64,000 nt of DNA from Isoetes taiwanensis (lineage: Eukaryota; Streptophyta; Lycopodiopsida; Isoetales; Isoetaceae), in assembly GCA_021234155.1 (NCBI GenBank), contig JAJEKV010000020.1, forward strand, positions 7,984,563-8,048,562, given 5' to 3'. The notes beneath the pieces are model-generated. The model saw only the letters and a list, made by a program, of their open reading frames with translations. It ran no database searches and was not told where the DNA came from. The position numbers and the translations under genes are program-made. Positions 23,381 through 34,320 of the stretch are shown piece after piece (position 1 is the first letter of the stretch; each line of letters starts with the position of its first letter).

Positions 23381-25272
23381 ATGCAAGTGTATATAAAAAG
23401 TTTTGTTTCTCATGTAATCTGAAATGTTTAATACAAATCCTCGCTTGTAATCTGAAATGTAACCTTATGTAATCATTTTGTATATTTAATATAAATCTTC
23501 ACTCTTCAATCTTCACTGTTTAATTGACAGGGTGAAAGTGACACACAGAAAATTACATTAAGGATGAACAGAATGGGACAGAGAAACACATGATGAAACC
23601 CACCATTGGAAATCTGTCACATCAAATGCAAGGTCAATCATTCAAAAGCTGGCTATGCAGGAAAGATTGGAGGGAAACCCTAAATCTAGTTTTGCATGCA
23701 GACATTGGCTTATCCCAATCCAGCTATGGCGGAAGAAAACAGAAGGAGAACACGAGCACAAACAATTTCGCCCAGTTCAAATGCGATTCGATCTGGTAGG
23801 ACCTATCTTTGGAGCAAATAAACCGAGAAGCAGAGGATATTAGAGGAGCGGAGGACCCATGAATTCGAGGTATTCTAGGCTTAAAACATAGGTTAATTCC
23901 CCGATGGGCTTAAAGAATTAGAAGCCAAAGGCGGTGATAGGCGGTTGCCTTTCTTTGTAGTAGATGTTGTTTTACACGATGATGTTGTTTACAGTCTGCA
24001 TGCGGTCGGGGACTTAACAGAGCTGGTGCAGCGACATGGTTCGGGGGTGGCGTATGATTCGAGGGATGAGTTCGCAGCTCTCTCCATGCTTGAGGAAGAG
24101 GATATGTTCATCCAACTAAAGCGTGGAAATGATCCATGCTTCAACCATTAAAAATGCTCAACAGGCCGGATGCATGGAGACACAACAACTGAGACAATAC
24201 TTTATGAATCAGATCATAAGTGGGAGCGAAACGAGAAGCTCATGTTTTAGTGTTGTTTGGATTACACCAACTATTCAACGTAAAAAAACTTGATGAAATC
24301 TTGAACATACTTGGAAGAAGAAGAGTTCTGATCATTTTGCGGGATCGATTGAGACCCAAGAATAGCGTATGTCATCATTAACCTCTTCAAAACAGTTATT
24401 ATTATATCTCTAATGCATTTTGATAATACTAGAAGCTTCGGGGTTATAGTTTTCCCCGATTTTTCCATACTTCATTTCATAAAGAAGTATGAACTATTCT
24501 CTGGGGTATGGTAGATTTCCATATGTATTTTCTCCCTTTGAAATATAAAAACAACGTTTGCATCACCACAGCTTCACCACGGTTTTCACCACGGTTTTCC
24601 ACCACATTTTTCACCACAAATTTCACAGTTTCACCATAATCGGCCGGCATTGACCATTTTTTGACCCGGTCGAGGAAAATGGAATGGCTCTCAATTCTGA
24701 TAGTATCTTGACTGATTTTGGTGACAACAATATATGGATCCCAAATTAGGTCCCTGAATTGATATGAGGCCAAAATTCATTAAGCTCTACGCTTTGTGCA
24801 AAGATTCTTGCAAGGCCACTAACTTTTGCTTCGGGGAATTACGTGTTTTTCTTTTCGGTTTCTTTTTTGAACTCTATTTCTTTTGAACCCGAGCCACCCA
24901 TCTCATATTTTCCTATTTGTTTGCTGGTTACCATATTTTTGTTAGTGTAATACGGATCATAGATTACGCACCTTCAAATTCCTTGTTTGCATTTTATAAT
25001 TAATGATAAAAAGTTCAAACTAATCAACAGCAAATAACTTGAAAGAACAAAGGAAACTTCGAGAGAAACGATTAAAGCAAAAAAAAAATAGTCACAATAG
25101 CTTTTGAGAAGAGGAGTTCTGTCATTAATGAAAAAGCTTTACAAAAAATGGAGTCACAAGGACTATTGCAAAACAAGTTCTGTATTTAATTAAAAAGCTT
25201 TACAAAGAATAGTCACAAGGACTATTGCCAAAAAAATTGAAACCAGGGATTACAAAAAACAAAGCTTGATCT
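23381..25272. other. Decayed coding remains and spacer within the 13.5-kb element
   Basis: Open pieces at 23655-23843 (+), 23945-24151 (+, VAYDSRDEFAALSMLEEEDM) and 24477-24773 (-) read like old coding DNA but carry stops and lack ATG starts. I cannot name them. A CACCAC cluster lies at 24565-24640. At 25085-25230 an imperfect tandem duplication of about 60 bp (AAAAAGCTTTACAAA with GTCACAAGGACTATTGC) is visible. Confidence 0.4.
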
Positions 25273-25600
25273 TCAGGCCATCTTCAGCTCTATATGGAGG
25301 TCGTCCTCCATGGCATACATCTTCATTTCGAGGAGTCGCTCCTCGTCGAGGTAAGCCTCATGCACCCACTCGATCACCGCAAACGGCGGCTGGCAGTCGA
25401 TGATCCATGATGAGCTTCTCCACCTCTGGTGGAGTGAACTTCGCCATGATCAGAAACGGGTGGCCTCCGGAGGAAGACACGGATTCTCCGAAGGAAGACA
25501 CGGATCCTCCGGAGGAAGAGGAGGACCGTGCTGGCGGCGGAGGAGCAGGCACCATGGCCGGGATAGTGTTCCTGTGGGGTGTGGTCTTGAACTTGGCCAT
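25273..25600 (-). pseudogene. Small accessory protein gene, related to the CACTA gene at 60402-60710 (frameshifted)
   Basis: ATG at 25600 opens MAKFKTTPHRNTIPAMVPAP, a Pro/Ser/Gly-rich linker, then HPFLIMAKFTPPEVEKLI. A one-base shift near 25395 leads either to an early stop at 25358 or, in the other frame, to PPFAVIEWVHEAYLDEERLL and an end at 25273. The order (basic start with KTT, Pro/Ser linker, PF.I.AK..., then a VEW helix and a Met-rich acidic end) matches the protein coded at 60402-60710 in the CACTA element. Function unknown; predicted small and soluble. Confidence 0.55.
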
Positions 25601-25904
25601 GGCGGAAGTGAAGGAGATGGACGGAATGGGGAAGGAGTGAAGGAGATGACTAATAGACGATGGGGACGGAATGGGCGGAATGAAGGCTGCAGGCGAAATT
25701 TTGGGAATAAAGGGATGCAAATCGTAGGCATGCATACGATTTTTGGGAATGAGGCGAAAGAGGAAAGGGACGTTTGCATGCATACGATTGCACACCTCGG
25801 GGCCGAGCCACCCACCACATGTCACCACATGATTCACCATATGTACCATTTGCATCACCACAAAGATAACCACGATTCACCACATGATTCACCACATGCC
25901 ACCT

Positions 25905-26465
25905 AGGCTCCAACATGCCAAGGTGGCTCAAACATGCCACCTAGGCTCCAACATGCCACCTACGCCCAACATGCCACGTAGGCATGCCACCTAGGCTCCA
26001 ACATGCCACCCGGGCTCAAAGCGTACCACGTGAGCTCCAACATGCCAAGTTGGCTCCAACATGCCAAGTTGGCTCAAGCATGCCAAGGTGGCTCAAATAT
26101 GCCACCTAGGCTCCAACATGCCACCAAGGCTACAACATGCCACGTAGGCTCCAACATGCCACGTAGGCTCCAACATGCCTCGTGGAGCTCTAGCATGCCA
26201 CCTAAGCTCCAACGTGCCACCTAGGCTCCAACATGCCACGTGGGCTCCAACATGCCATCTAGCATGCCACCCAGGCTCCAACATGCCACCTAGGCTCAAG
26301 CGTGCCACGTGAGCTCCAACATGCCAAGTTGGCTCCAGCGTGCCACCTAGGCTCAAAGCATGCCAAGGTGGCTCAAATATGCCACCTAGGCTCCAACATG
26401 CCAAGGTAGCTCAAACATGCCACCTAGACTCCAACATGCCACGTAGGCTCCAACATGCCACCTAT
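25905..26465 (+). repeat. Minisatellite, ~20-bp units (GGCTCCAACATGCCACCTA)
   Basis: About 25-28 head-to-tail units of the form CATGCCACCTAGGCTCCAA, with variants AAGGTGG, AGTTGG, ACGTAGG and CGTGAGC in the middle. The array lies upstream of the minus-strand gene at 25273-25600 and is bordered on both sides by TTCACCACATG words. The long frames on both strands through it are by-products. Confidence 0.93.
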
Positions 26466-26539
26466 GATTCACCACATGATTCACCACATGCACCATTTGC
26501 ATCACCACATCTATCCGCGACATGTATCACCACATTGTC

Positions 26540-27784
26540 ATGAATCTTTGAATACATCAATTTCTTACGGAGATTTGAACTCCACCCAGTGTTGCTCGTC
26601 ACCCGAGAAAAAGTCTATTGTATACAATAGTATACAACAATGTACATTAGAGTATCAATGAAAGAATAGGTTACAAGAATAACCTCTTTGGTTACAATAA
26701 TACAAACATGTGATTACAAGTAAAGATCTATTGATCTGTCAACCTCAGCTTCATTACTAGAGCAAGCGTGCTTCACAACATCAATCATCATTACGCTGGC
26801 GTGTCCAACATTTCGCCACTAGAAATTGGTACACCACCGCAACAAACATATCAGGGCCTCACATTGGATGAGTAATACCTTCAAATTCTGAACTTCGCCT
26901 TGCATTGGGATAGTATGTCCAAGTCTCGCATTCTCGCACCACAACTTTCTTTACAAAGACACATATAGCGGGGACCACCACGACCAGCAATCGGTGAGTG
27001 GGGGAACTTGTAATTCTCTTGTGGTGCAGCTTTTATGGTGCTTGGGAATTTTGTGTTTGCATCCTCAACAAAACTCATGACGGGCTCGAGCCCTTGTACA
27101 TTTCTAGGCTATCAAATTGGTACACACACGGTGACATTTAACCGGGCGACCTCCAAGACCTATAATGACATACAACGTCGATCTTTGCTGATAACATGTT
27201 GGCGAGAATGGTACATTCAAAATTGCAAGTTGAGGGTTCAACGGTTTGTCCTTTGAAGCAAGCTCGTTCGAACAAGTAATGTGTAAATGAGCGGATCCAT
27301 GAAATGGAACCTCGTTCCATGTCATGCTTGATGCGAATTGGTGCATACACACGCCAAAGTCCGAGGTCCGTAAAACAAGATGATTTAAGAAACAACGAAG
27401 ACTTCAAATCTGAAAGTTGTTTATATTAAATTACTAACCTCATAAAGAAATGGACTATCCTCACATTGAACCAATCCCCTTTTCTCCAATATTACGATTG
27501 AATCTTGATCAAACACAACAGAGCTCTCGATGTCCTTTAAAACACTTCAAGTGGCAAGTGTTACAGGTGGGATGTGCACTCTTAACACCGCAATCCCTCG
27601 TGTTGGTGGTGTAAGTTTACATTCAACAAATGGAAGATCATTGAAAACCTTGAGGAACATTGAAATAGCCAAGAAATGAACAATTGAAGTAAAACTTTGT
27701 TTATATTAAAAACTCAAGAGGGTTACATCATATACACAATAATACGATTTCTAGGCTTTAATTCTATGTTTTTTCATCATATTA
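26540..27784 (-). other. Unrecognised minus-strand coding remains
   Basis: Two pieces look coding on the minus strand: 27407-27200 (VYAPIRIKHDMERGSISWIR, LFERACFKGQTVEPSTCNFE) and 27078-26881 starting MSFVEDANTKFPSTIKAAPQ with Cys pairs further on. They lie downstream of the phosphatase-like gene on the same strand and might be later exons of it or a separate gene. I cannot assign them. 27480-27780 shows nothing. Confidence 0.3.
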
Positions 27785-28892
27785 ATACAAATTTGACTCT
27801 CAGATTGTCAAACATATTCACATTTTGTTGCTTTACATAACTTTGCACATTCCACCTTGACAAACCCCCTCGAAGCCAAACCTTTAGATCATTCATGAGG
27901 AAATTGCCATCTACTATGTCGGGGCTCCAATTTGTTTGGACAGATCATCATGGTGTTTGGCTCATTGAGGTACCCTTTGTATCGATGTCATCAATGAGAA
28001 GCGTTCTTCTCTTTTGTGAAACCTGGAAATTAAATTAAGTAGACCTTTTTTGAGGTGCTTCAAAAAATTGGCTTTCCAACTGTTATATAAATTTGTGTTG
28101 GTACAATCGATCCCCGATTCCATATGAACTTGAATTTGTCCTTGTATTTCATCAATGCTCCCTTAACTATCATTCTCAAGTTTTGAGCTGCTGAAATGGA
28201 CAAAAGTGCTATATGAAAATTACATTTGCACCAATCTATGAACTTCGGCTCGGCTGGTCTAGTTACTACCCACTTGGTTACGGTAAGTGTGATCAACTTA
28301 ACACCAACTTCTTTGGCGATGGGTAGTAACTGACTCTTGTCATAGCTTCTACCCAAAACTCCATTGTAGTAAAAATCAAGCAGGATTGGGCTTAACCTTG
28401 TAGTCTTCTGCATGGACAGAGTTTGGTGCAGGGCTGGAAACTTCTGCTTCAGCATCTCTTCGTGAAGGGCTGGAAACTTCTGCTTCAGCATGTCTTGGAG
28501 GTGTCTTTTGCTTGGAATTCTGCTCTTGCTTTTTCTCTGAGACACTTCCAGCTGCAAAAATTTAACAGATTCTGTAACTATATGGGTCAAATTAAAAAGA
28601 AGACAGGCACAAAAGGTTGGAAGTTACCTTGTGACTTACATTCACCTAACGATTTGTTCAGATCATAACCTGATGCATTTGTTGATTTGGCAGATTGGTG
28701 TGGAGCATGACTTAATGCATCTGCTGATTTGGCAGATTGTTGTCCAGTTGAAGCTTGACTTGATGCACCTACTGATTTGTTGACATCTACTTATTTGTCT
28801 GAGTTCCTGTAACCTGATGCATCTTCTGTGTCTAATGCTATTGAAGGGGTGTGAGTGTCTTGTCCCCCTACCTGACCACATTGTACCTCTAT
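27785..28892 (-). pseudogene. NIF/FCP1-like HAD phosphatase, captured and decayed
   Basis: An exon at 28892-28628 codes a Ser/Ala-rich linker (SAKSADALSHAPHQSAKSTN). The next exon starts at 28551 and continues the linker with a doubled unit (AEAEVSSP twice, from a repeated 39-bp segment). After a frame change comes the catalytic-type core: PILLDFYYNGVLGRSYD, KWVVTRPAEPKFIDWCKCNF, GALMKYKDKFKFIWNRG, then LLIDDIDTKGYLNEPNTMMI and LKVWLRGGLSRWNVQSYV. This is the motif order of NLI-interacting-factor (FCP1/SCP-type) phosphatases. The family's DxD start appears as LDFYYNGV, so the nucleophile region is altered. Frame breaks make it a pseudogene. Such genes are normally nuclear; here it sits inside a transposon. 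Confidence 0.72.
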
Positions 28893-30050
28893 ATCTACAA
28901 AGTAGGGATGAAGAAGTAAGCTACATATCCCAATTGCATCAAACAAGACTTGGTTACCTTTGAGGGTAGAAAATAATTCCCTTTTTGTGTGTGCTATATG
29001 GACTCACAAAGTCATTGCCACCAAGATGAGCAACATTAGACTGAATTAGTAAAAGCGGCACCATGCTCTGCAAACCTGGAATTGAATCACAATTGATTGT
29101 AACTATGCTTTAGTTTTTTTAACTAAGCTCCAGGCTTTTTTACTCTCTTTACGATGTTCCTGTTTATATATATCTAAAGTGTCCCCTAAAATGAGCGGCG
29201 ATCTCATCCTGGGGGCACTTTAGATACAATAAAATGAGACAAAGCAAAAGAGACTAAGCCGAGGATGAAAGATAAGTGCTCACCTATAAGTGCCTCAAGT
29301 AGCTTGAACTTGCTTTTGATCCTCCCTACTCACACCTAAGGCTTGTACCCATCTTTGTAGAAAATTCATGACAAAGAATTCTCAATGCAACAAATGATTA
29401 CAAATCCACTGCAAAAGTGAACATAAATTTGTCAATGAGAATACAATTATACTAAGCACTTCAGAATTTTGTTATGAAGTACCTTCAAGAGGCCGGCGGA
29501 CATGGAAGATGGTATTTGTGACTTGCATTCAACAATCAAAGTTGGTAGTAGTTTCCCCATCTACCGGAGGATCTTGCCACGCAATGGGCGGACCACTACC
29601 ATAATCTTCACCTTATCAAGGTGCGGAAGTAGTGGATCCAAGACAAATCAAGGAAGACGGTCCTTGCAAGACGTAAACCTCTCTAACCTTGGTTCCGGCT
29701 TTTGCGCTTCCTGGTGACCCAGATTAAGCTCCTCGATTTTTGTGCGCTCAAGTTACGGTAATAGTTCCTTCAAATTTCGGCCTCAGTATCTTGGCATATA
29801 GCCCGAATACCGCCCCTTGCGACTTGGTTTATCCTTAATCATTCCTTCCCATTTTTTTTAAATCTTTATTCATCTTCTCGGTCGGAACTCAAGTTCTTTG
29901 AACCTTCATTTGTAGCACCTGCAGGCTTTGATCACAAGTTTGCAACCTTGCCTTACATTGAATCACTTCTGATCTTGTAGAGTTGATCCATTCTCCCAGT
30001 GTCCTGTTGAATTCAACCGAAAGTAATCAAGGTTAGTACCACATGACACA
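28893..30050. other. Spacer within the 13.5-kb element
   Basis: No gene assigned. A compact hairpin lies at 29171-29226. Short open frames such as 29502-29717 have no support. Confidence 0.4.
29171..29226. repeat. 56-bp hairpin
   Basis: TATCTAAAGTGTCCCC and GGGGGCACTTTAGATA form the outer stem (one bulge), with ATGAG/CTCAT as a second short stem around CGGCGAT. It is too short for a MITE with known ends. It could be a foldback remnant or an RNA structure. Confidence 0.8.
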
Positions 30051-30560
30051 ACAGGCACCACTTTACACACCACAAATTCCATCATGACAAACTTTGCACC
30101 ACAAATGGCGTCATATTCACCACATGTGGTGTGGCATGTGGCACCAAACCGTGCCACATGCCACACCACATATGGCACCACAATGCACCCAAAGCACCAC
30201 ATATGGCAATCCATTACTTCGCACCACAAATGGCGTCAAAGACACCACATGTGGTGCAAAATGTGGATCCATAGTGGTGCCACATTAGACACCACATGTG
30301 GCACCACAATGCCGCGAAGGCACCACATCCGACGGGCATCCACCACCCCATATGTGGCGGATAAGTGGTGCAATATTTAGCGCTAGATAGTTGGCACCAC
30401 ATATGGCGCATAATCCACCATTCACAAGTATCACCATATCTAACATCACATATGACACTAAGTATAGAAACATATGGAAGCCAATTCACTATTCGGATAA
30501 GGTACCACGTTGGTACTATATGTGACACTACATATGCTACAAACTACATTATTAACATAT
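30045..30560. repeat. CACCACA(T)ATGGCGC-rich array
   Basis: Many imperfect, irregularly spaced copies of GCACCACATATGG, GCACCACAAATGGCG and CACCACATGTGG, several of them locally palindromic (CACCACATGTGGTG). It lies between the two minus-strand gene remains and the right end of the element. Together with 19.66-20.26 kb this fits an element-wide binding-site-like motif family. Confidence 0.85.
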
Positions 30561-30809
30561 AATTGGCACCATATGACTGTCTGTAACACATTTGGAGCTA
30601 CATACTACTGTGGAACTGAAATTATCCACCACAACTCTCGAACCGGCAAAGACAAATTTCCTACACATAACTTACAACACACCCAAATGAAGAAGTAAGT
30701 GGTGTACACGATTGTTCAAGCTTGCTAGACCTTGCTAGAAATTAATGGGTTCAATATTAAGTTGCATCATATGGTGGTTCCGTAAGAAGAGGGTTGAAAA
30801 GTACCTATT

Positions 30810-31366
30810 TTTTCGTGATTTTCCCAGATTCTTCTTCTTACGACTTGAGGAGGCTTGAATTGTGGCCTAGTCATTTCAAGAGAGGAAGCATCATCTCACG
30901 TGGCATGTTGCTCTGCTTCCTCACTATTTGAAATGCTTGCATGCTTCCTCTTACGTTGGGACGGAGAGGCTTGGACCCTTTTTCTCTTAATCATTTGCCG
31001 GAAACTCAACCGGTTTATTTCTTTTCCTTTTGTGTGAAGGTAATACGCAATGACCATAGTCCGTGAGGCCATGCCTCCCCGGCACACTTCCCACCTGTGA
31101 TTTTTTGTAAAGGGACATATATTCATTATACCTCTCCTTGCTCAGATTCTTCAACCTGCATGATGAAACAAAACAATATTTTAAACAACAGAGAATCATG
31201 GGCATCCCCGAATCTAGAATGCAACCCACCTGTAAGTGGATTTTCCTAATACTTTCGGTCCCCAAATAGACTCGATTTCTTCTTGTGTGGCGTAATGCTT
31301 TTCTTGCCTGTACATTTCCTTGTAGGTGTATCCCGTGGCATTCAAGTCCCGTATGATCAGAGCCAT
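30810..31366 (-). pseudogene. Accessory protein gene near the right end of the 13.5-kb element
   Basis: ATG at 31366 opens an exon MALIIRDLNATGYTYKEMYR, EKHYATQEEIESIWGPKVLG ending at 31230 with a GTGGGT donor. The next exon starts at 31155 and joins in phase (LKNLSKERYNEYMSLYKKSQ). Further down, in another frame, comes MASRTMVIAYYLHTKGKEIN, a basic stretch (KRKRVQASPSQRKRKHAS) and, after one TGA, DDASSLEMTRPQFKPPQVVR. It resembles a small nuclear, DNA-binding-type protein but is not recognised. Its start lies about 310 bp inside the element's right end, so its promoter would be subterminal. Confidence 0.5.
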
Positions 31367-31390
31367 TTCGTGATCGATCTTCTTGCCAGA

Positions 31391-31516
31391 AATCAGAAAT
31401 GGTCTTGCCGGATTAAGGGAGCGTGATCAGAGTTTTTGAGGGAAAATGAAATTCAGAGTCAGAAATGGTCTTGCCGGATTAAGGGAGCGTGATCAAAGTT
31501 TTTGAGGGAAAATGAT
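31391..31516. repeat. ~63-bp tandem duplication
   Basis: CAGAAATGGTCTTGCCGGAT to GAGGGAAAATGA occurs twice in a row with one or two changes (31391-31450 and 31457-31516), just upstream of the minus-strand accessory gene start. Confidence 0.9.
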
Positions 31517-31817
31517 CGTGTAATTCAGAAAGGACAAAATTTTGAATAAGTAATCATGTGTATATTTGAAAAAATAACTGCCTCTCCCACTACAAATTCG
31601 GTAGTTCCCACCACACTTAGCACCCAAAAATGTGGTGCTAAAATGCACGTTTTTGTTCCACTACAACATGCTTTCACCCGCCAGCAGCCTTTAGCGGAGG
31701 GCGCGAACAAAGAAGGTTGTAGAGAGTTCTGACCACATATTTCTCTTCCTGCTTACAGCTCCATCGGTCACTTGGGCCATCCTTACCTGAGAGGCCTACC
31801 AAGGCATGATTTTATTT

Positions 31818-33229
31818 CAGTGATTTGTTGGTGAAAACAAAATCCACAAATCAATACATGTTAGTGGGTTCAAAAGTTTACAAACCATATCTAGTTATCT
31901 ATTGTTTAAATTTGGTTTTCCCGGCAAGTGGGAAACTTTTTAGAATTTTTTTTCAGGTTGATTTTCCAAGGTTTTAAAGGTTTTTTCTATCGGAAAAGTT
32001 TTTCGATATTCCAAAAATCGGGAAAGAGTCATTGCTAAGATTTCTGGTTTTGGGTTTTCATGGATATGACGGCATGGATTTTGATAGGTGTGAGACGCGT
32101 GTAGAAGACAGAAATAGGAGTTTGTGTTCTGACCATCTCTGTGCCATTCCGGTTGGATTTTTTTTAGACCCATCTCATCTCGGAGCAGAGACGTCTTCTG
32201 TGCAGGTACATTCAATCTTCTAAAGCTTCTTACAATGCTTACTTCTTCAACTGCCACTATGTTATCAAGTGACATCATGGCTTTTTTGTATGATTTCCGG
32301 CATGGATAGGACGTAGGACAGATTTAGGAGTCTTCCTTCTGTGTGCCTCAGGATCCTATGGTTGTTTCAGGTTTTCCTCTTGAATTATTTGTCTTCCTTT
32401 TTACTTCGATTTTCTTAGGTTTGAAAAAGTCGGGCTCCGAATATTTTAGGAAATACATATGGAGCATTGCTTATGCCATGCCATGATTGCTCATACTCGG
32501 CGTTTTTATGTGGTGTTCTAACAGATTGTGTATTTAGCCCTAGCAGATCATGTATTAGTTGAGCTCTATATATCACATGTATTAATTTTGTTGTGCTTTC
32601 TGAATCCTTTGCTTTATGCAAATGCTTTCATGTTGAATGGATCTCAATAGATAGCATTTTGCTGTTCTCACCACTCTTTATTTGTATTTTAACTTAGAGA
32701 CTGCAGTGCATTATATGGTGACTCTTTTTCTAGTTACCTACATGTGGAGCAGATCATCTAGCCCTGGTACTTGGTCTGCTGCATTATCAGAATTCAATCA
32801 AGTATTGTGGAGGATTATTCGTGATAAGCTATCTTTGATTTGACAAGAAGACATTATAGCACATTTACTTCCATTTATTCTCTTGCTCAACAGATCAAAA
32901 TGTGACATTGTCTGAGGTAAGCCCTGGGTTCTTTTGTGAAGAGACCTGTTTATTTAATCGTATTTTCTTTTGTCTTAGGTATACAGTGTGTGTTGTTTGT
33001 TCAATAGACCTACATGCTATTTTATATTGGGTGTACAAGTACTGGTGTGGGCCTCTGGTAAGCCTAGGATTGACTTGCTGCTGATAGTGTGCCAGCTTAA
33101 CGTGCGTCAGAGCATCTGCATCCCAGAGCTTGCGAAGGAAAGTAGCATCTAGGTACAACTTAAGTGCCTTGTGATTTTTCTTTGTCCTTACATGTACGCA
33201 TGTGTTTGCCTATACACCCCAGTGTGAGA
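31818..33229. other. Between the two large insertions, no gene seen
   Basis: Sequence between the LINE border and the next LINE fragment. Open frames at 31940-32278 and 32895-33158 (-) show no family features. If the gene at 16898-17470 is real, its upstream exons could lie here, but I found none. Confidence 0.4.
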
Positions 33230-33625
33230 ACCACTGAGCTTGCCTTGTCCTTTCAGCAGGCTTTCAGGCGTTGGGGACCCATCGCCATGGCCAAAGCAAG
33301 GTTGGGCAAACGTGTATCACCCATAGCGACCACCTTCTGGAAGTAAATGATATGGCGTTCCAATGCAGCCCGTTGAAGGGGTAGAAAACCTGTCTCCTAG
33401 AGTAGGATCTGGTATGGAACTGTGGACTTTACCCCAAGGGCTCGTGTCAAGAAGGCTTTCTGCACCTGCTCGGGGTCATTCCAGGTGTTGAGGGATATCA
33501 CCGGACCCCACACTTATGCCCCATACAAAAGGACCGGCTCGACCAAGGCCCGAAACAAGTGTGACTGGTGGCCCCAGGCATACAACTCTGCCTTGTGGCT
33601 GTTGTTCTGCATGGCATGGCATGGC
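33230..33625 (-). pseudogene. LINE fragment, post-RT region
   Basis: On the minus strand the sequence reads FRALVEPVLLYGA, then W-rich VISLNTWNDPEQVQKAF, LGVKSTVPYQILL, ETGFLPLQRAALERHIIYFQ and MGDTRLPNLAL, the region behind the RT domain in a plant LINE family. The LLYG and LGVKS pieces match the fragment at 8380-8900, so both are copies of one family. Stops interrupt it (after LLYGA and ILL). Confidence 0.78.
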
Positions 33626-33794
33626 TATGGAAAAAAATTCCCAACTTAATTTGGCTAAAAATTTGTTTTCTAGGGTTGCTAATAGACTCTGCTATGGCCT
33701 ATAAAAGGGTTAAAGGAAAAGAGTATGATTGTGATGGAATTGAGAAACTCAAGGGCAGATTTAACTTCTTCTTATTACCACTACAAAACCAAAG

Positions 33795-34320
33795 CCCTGT
33801 TACGACGTCTATTACGACGTCCAGACGTCGTTTGCACGTCGATGATCGACGTCAAAACGTCGATAAACGACGTCTGTTTCGACGTCGGAGCGTCGATAAA
33901 CGACGCGTTATCGCGTCGCTATATATGCTGCCGCAACCATGCGGCGTCTTTAAGCGATGACATGGCGCCGTTCAACGTCGTTATGCATTACCGCGGGGTC
34001 GACCACGCGGCCTTCTTTGCCCAGTGATCAGCGCCCGGTATATTGGCCGGTGGCGTGGCGATGACTCGGCAACGTCGTTCAACGACGAAAAAGTACACGC
34101 CATCATGTCCGTCCAATTGGTGTTGCCCGGTAGCGTACAGAAGGTGGCGTGGGTATCACGTGTGAAACGTCGTTCAACGACGTTCTTTGCGTGGTGTCAC
34201 CGTCTGCCTCTGCGTGGTATCGGTTTACCGGCGGCACTGCCCGGGCGCCATTTACAACGCCGTTCAACGACGCCACCGACGGTAAGCGGCCACGCGGTAA
34301 CGTCGTTCAACGACGATTAA
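33795..34320. promoter_or_regulatory. Left subterminal repeat zone of the CACTA element
   Basis: More than ten copies of ACGTCG/CGACGT words, including perfect or near-perfect 15-bp palindromes CGTCGTTCAACGACG near 34076, 34169 and 34300. In En/Spm such subterminal motifs bind the element's own protein; that role is inferred here. The frames on + through this zone are not genes. From 34320 to 34760 the DNA turns very AT-rich (ATATTTAATATT), with no feature. Confidence 0.85.

Larger units (their letters stand above)
18219..31683 (+). mobile_element. 13.5-kb TIR DNA transposon with 4-bp target duplication (Sola-like, tentative)
   Basis: The element proper is 18223-31679, flanked by GCCA at 18219-18222 and 31680-31683. 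Both ends share a 26-bp terminal inverted repeat starting GGGTGAAAGCATGTTGTAGT; the left copy is broken after 10 bases by a MITE and resumes at 18559. Inside are a decayed DDE-type transposase (18816-22171), an unknown protein (22544-23380), several minus-strand gene remains (25273-31366) and many CACCACA/TGTGGTG-rich arrays. A 4-bp duplication is the hallmark of the Sola superfamily, so I suggest that assignment, but the transposase itself was not compared with a library. Confidence 0.85.
17525..31817 (-). mobile_element. 5'-truncated LINE with 14-bp target duplication, split by a DNA transposon
   Basis: The 14-bp word GCATGATTTTATTT occurs at 17525-17538 and again at 31804-31817. Just inside the left copy is a T-rich run (poly-A tail on the minus strand). 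The LINE body is therefore 31803-31684 plus 18222-17539, read on the minus strand, interrupted by the 13.5-kb element at 18223-31679. When the interruption and one GCCA copy are ignored, the LINE frame runs straight across the junction. The body (about 0.8 kb) is only the 3' end of a full LINE, as expected for target-primed insertion with early stop. Confidence 0.88.

Noticed and set aside
18549-31665. TAGTG at 18565-18569 and CACTA at 31659-31663 taken as ends of a second CACTA element
   Set aside because: They face outward in the wrong direction and have no 3-bp duplication. Both are part of the 26-bp TIR that starts GGGTGAAAGC, with a clean 4-bp duplication.
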